Below, one piece after another: positions 59,701 through 64,000 of a DNA stretch of 64,000 bases. Source of the stretch: Ischnura elegans (lineage: Eukaryota > Arthropoda > Insecta > Odonata > Coenagrionidae); contig NC_060252.1 of NCBI RefSeq assembly GCF_921293095.1, positions 38,688,881 through 38,752,880 of the forward strand, read 5' to 3'. Position 1 is the first letter of the stretch; every line of letters begins with the position of its first letter. Made by a program: the position numbers and the translations under genes. The notes below the pieces were generated by a model. It was not told the origin of the DNA, ran no database searches, and saw only the letters and a list, made by a program, of their open reading frames with translations.

Positions 59701-60524
59701 TCCTGGATCTTTCCAGCATACAAATGTGTTTGGTATTGCCTGTCAATGGAAGGGGATTTTATTTTTCACCAAATTCAAGCTGATTTATTACTTTTTTATT
59801 AACTGCATGCAGTTCAGTGTATTATGTGTTCATTGTCCTAAATTCTAGCCATTTGAACTGTTTTAAAGTCACTTTACATTCTGGAATATAATCAAAGGAC
59901 TTTTTGTACATTGCATAGTTAGAAATTTTAGAATGAATTTATGTTGTAACTTATGAAGCTCATATAATTAGTTCTCATAATGGCTGGGAGATAAATTGCC
60001 TTATCAGATTGTTACCTGTATTCAGGAGTGATTGATTAATCACTCCTGAATACAGGTTACTCCTATACTTTTCCATTTTTCCTTTGTTTTCATGCCATTT
60101 CAATTCCATAAGTAGTAATTTCTCTCTCTCTCTCTATGGATGTATTAGGTTTTAAATGATTTGCATAGTAAATCATGAAAATGTTTTCATATCTTTGGTG
60201 GTAACATCACTGTTATCTTAGCCTCCAGCTTTTGGAGATAGGTACCCGTGCTTGAATTCTAAATCATTATTTGTTTTTTGATGCAATTAAATTGCTACTT
60301 ACATTTTTTTAAATTCATGTAAATAATTCAGATCTAATTTGAAAAGCTATTCTAATCGAATCATATTTTATTTTTCTATATCGTAGAGAGTTGCTGCAGA
60401 ATACTGTAAGCTTACAAAAATGCTCCTTGGTTTGCGAGACAGTGAGAAGAAGCTTGAAGATTTACTATCGACTTTAAAAAATTTGGCTGAATGTGGTGAA
60501 ATAGACATTAGTGGTGGTTGTGTG
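53657..60524 (+). CDS. PCM1: PCM1-like centriolar satellite protein, 5' part (six exons)
   Basis: Six exons join in frame: 53657-53785, 54075-54171, 54700-54941, 58104-58334, 59534-59632 and 60387-60524, giving 312 residues with no stop. Further exons lie beyond the window. The start ATG has an in-frame TAA four codons upstream. Residues 1-233 are low-complexity, rich in Ser, Asn, Arg and Pro. Residues 234-312 carry the recognisable block SRLNQIRDYINQTTSLMD, then a Leu-rich helix LLGLRDSEKKLEDLLSTL. This resembles vertebrate PCM1 near SRLVQIRDYI and the following coiled coil. PCM1 is the scaffold of centriolar satellites; the Drosophila relative is known as Combover. The call rests mainly on exons 5 and 6. 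The order and disorder of the N-terminal region fit but do not prove it. Confidence 0.72.
54075..54171 (+). CDS. PCM1: PCM1-like exon 2
   Basis: Encodes APFDWQQIPESSQSSSLK and a Cys-containing end CDSDCYDI, finishing with one base of a split codon. Acceptor TTTAAAG, donor GTAAGT. Frame matches exons 1 and 3. Confidence 0.7.
54700..54941 (+). CDS. PCM1: PCM1-like exon 3, GC donor
   Basis: Completes a Glu codon and runs 80 codons, from GAVSHDIDNRRRRVSDEQ through a Pro/His/Gln-rich stretch to MMMASDEEE. It is followed by GCAAGT, a GC donor. Using the nearby GTATAT instead would create an early stop in exon 4. Confidence 0.7.
55050..55530 (+). repeat. three diverged tandem units of about 170-200 bases
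   Basis: GGAACCAGTGTCTTTGGGA near 55100 recurs in altered form near 55270 and 55470. Each is followed by similar TTTATAATTCTAATTA-like and GTTAATGT blocks. Confidence 0.6.
55785..55975 (+). repeat. tRNA-derived SINE
   Basis: A-box-like CAGTGAGTGAAAGTCGTT, then GGGTTAGAGTCCTG as B box, a body with GTGTTAGGTCATCAAGTGC, and an AATAAATGAATGAAT tail. The order and size are those of a SINE on the plus strand. Confidence 0.6.
56640..56730 (-). repeat. tRNA-like SINE piece
   Basis: Minus strand: TAGTCTGGTGGGTAAAGTGC (A box) then GAGGTTCCACAAATC (B box) at tRNA spacing. Confidence 0.45.
56750..57335 (+). mobile_element. GGGCGTACCCAG-family hAT-like MITE, copy 2, interrupted
   Basis: Ends AATGGGCGTACCCAG and CTGGGTACGCCCATG, flanked by a perfect 8-bp duplication AAACAGTT. 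It aligns with 33523-33849 throughout except for an inserted element at 56813-57074. Confidence 0.92.
56813..57074. mobile_element. hAT-like MITE nested in another hAT-like MITE
   Basis: 262 bases, ends CAGTAGCGGATACAGAT and ATCTGTATCTGCCACTG, flanked by a perfect 8-bp duplication AGCGAAAA of the host element. A G run follows the left end. Confidence 0.92.
58104..58334 (+). CDS. PCM1: PCM1-like exon 4
   Basis: 77 codons, phase 0 at both ends. Begins GASSFDSIRFQQLHSM and is rich in Gly, Ser, Arg and Glu, probably disordered. Acceptor ATTTAAG. The donor GTTTGT is weak, but its phase fits exon 5. Confidence 0.65.
58895..59140 (-). pseudogene. possible LINE endonuclease fragment
   Basis: Frame with TCGRLKTLRVEIQRLNLDVL, GVSKMKWLEEGDF. 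The phrase LDVLGVS.MKW is common at the start of apurinic-type endonucleases of arthropod retrotransposons. No other domain is present. Confidence 0.5.
59215..59254. repeat. 40-bp palindrome without spacer
   Basis: Each arm is 20 bases, starting CAAGCGCTGAACC on the left, with one mismatch. The centre is CCTATAGG at 59231-59238. Confidence 0.85.
59534..59632 (+). CDS. PCM1: PCM1-like exon 5: conserved SRLNQIRDYI block
   Basis: 33 codons, PDRNQVLSRLNQIRDYI to MQHSRDP, between ATGCAG and GTGAGT, phase 0. This is the segment most like vertebrate PCM1. Confidence 0.8.
60011..60060. repeat. 50-bp inverted repeat
   Basis: 23-base arms around a 4-base loop, with one mismatch. The left arm begins GTTACCTGTATTCAGG. 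In PCM1-like intron 5. Confidence 0.85.
60387..60524 (+). CDS. PCM1: PCM1-like exon 6: coiled-coil start
   Basis: 46 codons, RVAAEYCKLTKMLLGLRDSE through LEDLLSTLKNLAECGEID to GGCV, phase 0, donor GTGAGT. Leucines are spaced as in an amphipathic helix. No later exon could be supported before the window end. Confidence 0.78.
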
Positions 60525-61331
60525 GTGAGTAATGTTGAAGCATAGTTTGAGTTTAGTAATATATAAGTGTAGTTTAATCCAATAGATTGCCATCACTATG
60601 TTATCTTTAATAATGTTTTTTGTATGGTCTGTGAACTATGTGTTTCTACATGGTTGAGAGGCATTCCTTGAAACTTAAAAATTCAGATTACCTTTTTTCT
60701 AGAGGTGACAGAATCAGTCTGGAGGCCTTCCTTATTTTATTTTTTCACCTTTGGCCGTAAGGTAGGACCTGCCACGAAAATATAAAACCGTAATTTTAGT
60801 ACTTATGTATTTTAATGCTTCCTTTTATTCAGGGCATGGAAAGTAGATCCTTTGTTATCTGTTGTTCAATTAACCATTTATTGGATCATCTGCTTATCTC
60901 TTTCATAGGTTGTGCCCGAGCACTCTCACTCCTACCTTCTTCAATTATCAAGTCCTAATGTTAACCACCTCAGAAAAAATTTTATTCAATTAAATGGGTT
61001 CAAAAGGTAGTGGGAAAGTGTGATGCAAAAACTAAGCTCCTGAATTGATTATCCATTTCTTTTAATTGTTGTTAACTTCCTTAACGTTAATTGTTGTTTA
61101 CTTTTGCTATTAATCTTCTTCAGACAGATAATCAAAGCTCTATTGCTCTTGCAAAGATATTAACCATTGCTGATAATAATTGTTCAAATAGAGTAATTTC
61201 ACTTTGATTTCATGAGAGAAAAATAACCTAAGCCAAGTATTGAATCACCTTTTGTCATTTTGCACCATTGTGCGAACTGCTATGTTGCTCTAAAATCTAC
61301 TCACTTTAAATGGCAGTTTTATGGCCCTATG
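60525..61331. other. start of PCM1-like intron 6
   Basis: AT-rich. A stretch at 61128-61190 could be read as a small exon, but was rejected for lack of support. The intron continues through the nested transposons to the window end. Confidence 0.4.
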
Positions 61332-61431
61332 CATAGGCGTACCCAGAGGGGGACAAGAGGGGGGAGAAGTAAATTTAGTTCAAAACGAAAGTTTTGAATA
61401 AATTTTCTTTTGAAGAAAAATATTATAAGTA

Positions 61432-63466
61432 CAGCAGACTCCCGATTATCCGGCTGCGGTATATCTGTGTTGCGGATTATCCGTACTTGATTTTCTCTCT
61501 CGCTCAATATTTTCCGCGATCTTTATAAAAAAATAAAATTGGACACAAAATAATTGGAATTACTGCATTAATGCTAAGATACACCAGGCTTATTATTTCT
61601 GTTAGAATCCCCTTCGTGAAACGGAAGCAATCGTGCGCTAGCTGCAATCACGGGTGCACCGTGTTCCTGTTTTCCAAGCCCCGCAGTGCGCGACCGCACT
61701 CCGTGATCACAGATACACGCCCCTCAGCAGTTGCAACCTGGGCAACTTGTGCGAGAGGTGACTACGTGGCGTGGTGCCTGGCAGTGTAATTTCTGACATC
61801 AAGCAGTGGTCTTGATGCAAACCACTCTTCTGTATCCGTGATCACAAAGCCAGGGATGTGTGGTTTTCGAAACCAGGACTTACATGGCGCATTAATAATA
61901 CGAGTGCAACCATGTTATCACCGTTAAAAAGATTGTGAACTGACAAAGAAAGCTCTCAATGAGTCCGGGAAGCACTCTATTATAACAGAATAACTGCATA
62001 AATAATAATCTACAGTAGACTCTCGTTATTACGAAGTTCACGGGGCCGAAAAATCGGAGGTTCGTAATAACGAAGTTCGTAAGAACGTTTCTTTTAAGAA
62101 TCGTCGAAAGAAATAGTGTATTATAAACGCTATTAAATTACGCGGAAATATATATAAACAAGAAAATTCGTTTCAGTTTTTCAACAGAAGACTGCGCCAT
62201 GACGATATCGAAGGTTGATATCTTCCCGAACACATGAACTCCGATGTTCAAACTAGATGCGCCCCAAGACCTTGTTCCAAGGTTGATAAAATTACAGTCC
62301 GGCCACCGAGAGTTGTCCAGTAACAGACAATGGGCTGGGTAGGGGGTATGGGAGCCAGGTAAGAAAGCGAAACGCTTGCAAAGTGTTCCATGAAGAAAAT
62401 AACCGGAAGGGACGACGAGCGTGAAGGACCTAGAGGGATAATTACTTGTTCTTGTGATTCGAAGAATGGGCTTATTTTGGTTGGTCAGGCTTATTTCGGT
62501 GCTCGAATATGCATTTGACAACGTTGTATGACTAGACGAGGGTGTGAGGTGCGTTTGGGGGACAGCGATTGGCTTTAAACCGTGCTGACGCAGGATTATC
62601 CACCCCTCCTATTGTGCCGTAATCGGACACCCTTCGCCAGCCGGACTGCATGTAAGTTATCGAGGAGTACGGTTATCCTGCGGGATGCAACACTGCATTA
62701 CACGTATGCGCTAACTCACGATTGTGGCGACCTGATCCATCGGGGCCTGCGATGCATCCGGAGCCGAGAAAATGTCTCCCCGCGGTAACGAAGAACGGGC
62801 GAAACGCTGAACAGTTCCTAAATTCACACCAGATTCAATGATACCTTATTCAGATGGTGATTACAGTGAGAGTTTCACAGCGCCAAACCGCGTAGTATCG
62901 GCCAAATCGAAAGGCGCCAAATTTGAAATTTGAAAGTTTTGAATGCTCGTATCTCTGAAAATTCGTACATCGAATGTGCATAGGAAGAGGATTGACTGTA
63001 CATCCCATTTACTAACGGTTATGAGTGGGTCACCACGACTTCACAGGAATGAAGGCTGTTATATGATGTAGCGCGTAGACTGAATAAAGAACCATAATTG
63101 ATGCTCTTAAGCATAGTACACGAGAATAACGTGGCGCGATTATTAAAACTTAAGTGTTGTGAATATCCACCTAAATGCCGTGACTTGTGCGTGTAACTTC
63201 GTAATAAATTTCATATTGCAACCGCCGGGACCGGGACTTAGGTTCGTAATTTCGTAAAAACGAAAATTTCGTAATAACGTTTCTTTTACTATAGCTTGGA
63301 TAGGCCTTTTAGATGGGACCAACGATTTGCTTCGTAATAACGAGAACTTCGTAACAACGTTGTTCGTATTAAAGAGAGTCTACTGTATTGTTTTTACGTA
63401 AATTATGAACATTACAAGACATTAAAGTAAAAGTTTGGGTTAGCCGCGATAATCGAGAGTGTGCTG
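61432..63466. mobile_element. pogo-like element nested in the MITE
   Basis: Ends CAGCAGACTCCCGATTATC and GATAATCGAGAGTGTGCTG, flanked by TA on both sides. Removing it restores the host text AGTATAAGACATGG seen in the uninterrupted copy. Without its own insert it is about 660 bases, so it is non-autonomous. CAGNA ends and TA duplication fit pogo/Tigger-type elements. Confidence 0.85.
62013..63385. mobile_element. second pogo-like element nested in the first
   Basis: 1373 bases, ends CAGTAGACTCTCGTTATTAC and AAAGAGAGTCTACTG, flanked by TA. TTCGTAATAACGAA-type words are repeated near both ends. The 127-codon minus-strand frame at 62138-62521 shows no secure transposase motif. Confidence 0.82.
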
Positions 63467-63539
63467 TATAAGACATGGACTTAAAATAAAAATCATTATT
63501 TATCCAAGTAAATAATAATAAAAACTAATAAATTAGTGT

Positions 63540-63912
63540 TGTAGCAGGTGTCGGGGTTGTCTGCTAGCAATGAGAAGTCAATGTAGTACATAGTTTGGGA
63601 CGATGTTTATTGATCCATTCCGAATACAAGACTAACTTGCCGGCCGAAAGGCCGCAGTATTTATCTGTTGGATCACTTCCAGAATATTCCATATTACCGT
63701 TCTCGAACATGAAAGAAAATGCTAGAAGGCAAGAAAAATCAATTAATAATTTCACTCTCCGGCACGGGGAATCGAACCCGGGCCGCCCGCTTGGGAGGCG
63801 ACCGCGCTACCGCTGGGCTAGCCGGCCTGTTGAGGGGAAGCGATGAGAGAGCGCAGTTTATGTTGCCTCCGGGCAAGCGGTGTGGAGGCGAGGCAGGAGG
63901 TGCGGCCGCCAC
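63540..63912 (-). mobile_element. tRNA-like SINE insert with 5-bp duplication
   Basis: Inserted in the host MITE between two AGTGT copies (63535-63539 and 63913-63917). On the minus strand at about 63760-63830 it has a tRNA-like region: A-box-like TAGCCCAGCGGTAGCGC, B box GGTTCGATTCCCCG, and pairing acceptor arms CCGGC/GCCGG. The T arm has a mismatch. It could instead be a solo LTR (TG start), but the tRNA-like part favours a SINE. Confidence 0.6.
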
Positions 63913-64000
63913 AGTGTCATAATTTTCTTAAAATTTTGGTTACATCAACCTTTTATGTGCTAAAATGTTGAACAACCACGGCCTGCCCCCCCCCCCCCAC

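Larger units (their letters stand above)
61332..64000 (+). mobile_element. GGGCGTACCCAG-family hAT-like MITE, copy 3, heavily interrupted
   Basis: Starts CATAGGCGTACCCAGAGG. The host sequence can be followed in three pieces: 61332-61431, 63467-63539 and about 63913-64000, matching 33523-33849 in order. The right tip is cut off by the window end. The insertions between the pieces are listed separately. Confidence 0.88.

Noticed and set aside
61128-61190. Possible extra PCM1-like exon after a TTCTTCAG acceptor
   Set aside because: The frame is short, the GTAATT donor is poor, and the peptide shows no PCM1 resemblance.
62138-62521. 127-codon frame inside the inner pogo-like element as transposase
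   Set aside because: No catalytic or DNA-binding motif can be recognised.
63564-63755. 63-codon minus-strand frame with a hydrophobic start
   Set aside because: It lies inside the SINE-like insert and crosses its body; not a gene.
63760-63830. Functional tRNA gene on the minus strand
   Set aside because: The anticodon and T arms do not pair properly and it sits in a recent insertion; SINE head preferred.
1-64000. CRISPR arrays, operons or bacterial genes
   Set aside because: None seen; introns, transposon types and gene families are those of an animal nuclear genome.

Overview
This is nuclear DNA of an animal, most probably an arthropod. It is AT-rich, the genes have short exons and long introns, and most non-coding DNA is transposon-derived (hAT-like, Tc1/mariner, pogo-like, piggyBac-like, a non-LTR retrotransposon and tRNA-derived SINE-like pieces). 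I cannot name the species. Almost none of the long open frames are genes; the real genes were assembled here from exon homology, splice signals and codon phase.

Layout. (1) Positions 2378-27657, plus strand: three paralogous small genes (A, B, C) that I do not recognise. Each has a 23-24 codon exon followed by a terminal exon opening with Ile-Pro-Ile. All visible junctions are phase 0. Gene C also has an upstream signal-peptide exon at 21325-21417; no such exon was found for A or B. (2) Positions 31061-51942, minus strand: a complete ten-exon gene for a CLPB/SKD3-type protein (642 codons) with mitochondrial presequence, ankyrin repeats and one AAA+ module. (3) Positions 53657-60524, plus strand: the first six exons (312 codons) of a PCM1-like centriolar satellite protein, continuing past the window. 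CLPB and PCM1-like are divergent across about 1.7 kb; gene C and CLPB are convergent.

Transposons explain much of the spacing. A mariner at 10845-13904, split by a reverse-transcriptase element, lies between genes B and C. A 6.5 kb hAT element with perfect 8-bp target duplications (33931-40418) sits in CLPB intron 8. A piggyBac-like element fills most of CLPB intron 4. Several small hAT-type elements have G-rich ends and 8-bp duplications, often perfect. From about 61.3 kb to the window end, a small hAT-like element holds a pogo-like element, which holds a second pogo-like element, and also a tRNA-like insert.

The CLPB and PCM1-like genes each appear to use one GC-AG intron, in both cases because the frame fails with the nearest GT donor. 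The least explained content is the A/B/C cluster of probable small secreted proteins, whose function is unknown. Gene calls rest on recalled family knowledge and frame consistency; no database search or transcript data were available.
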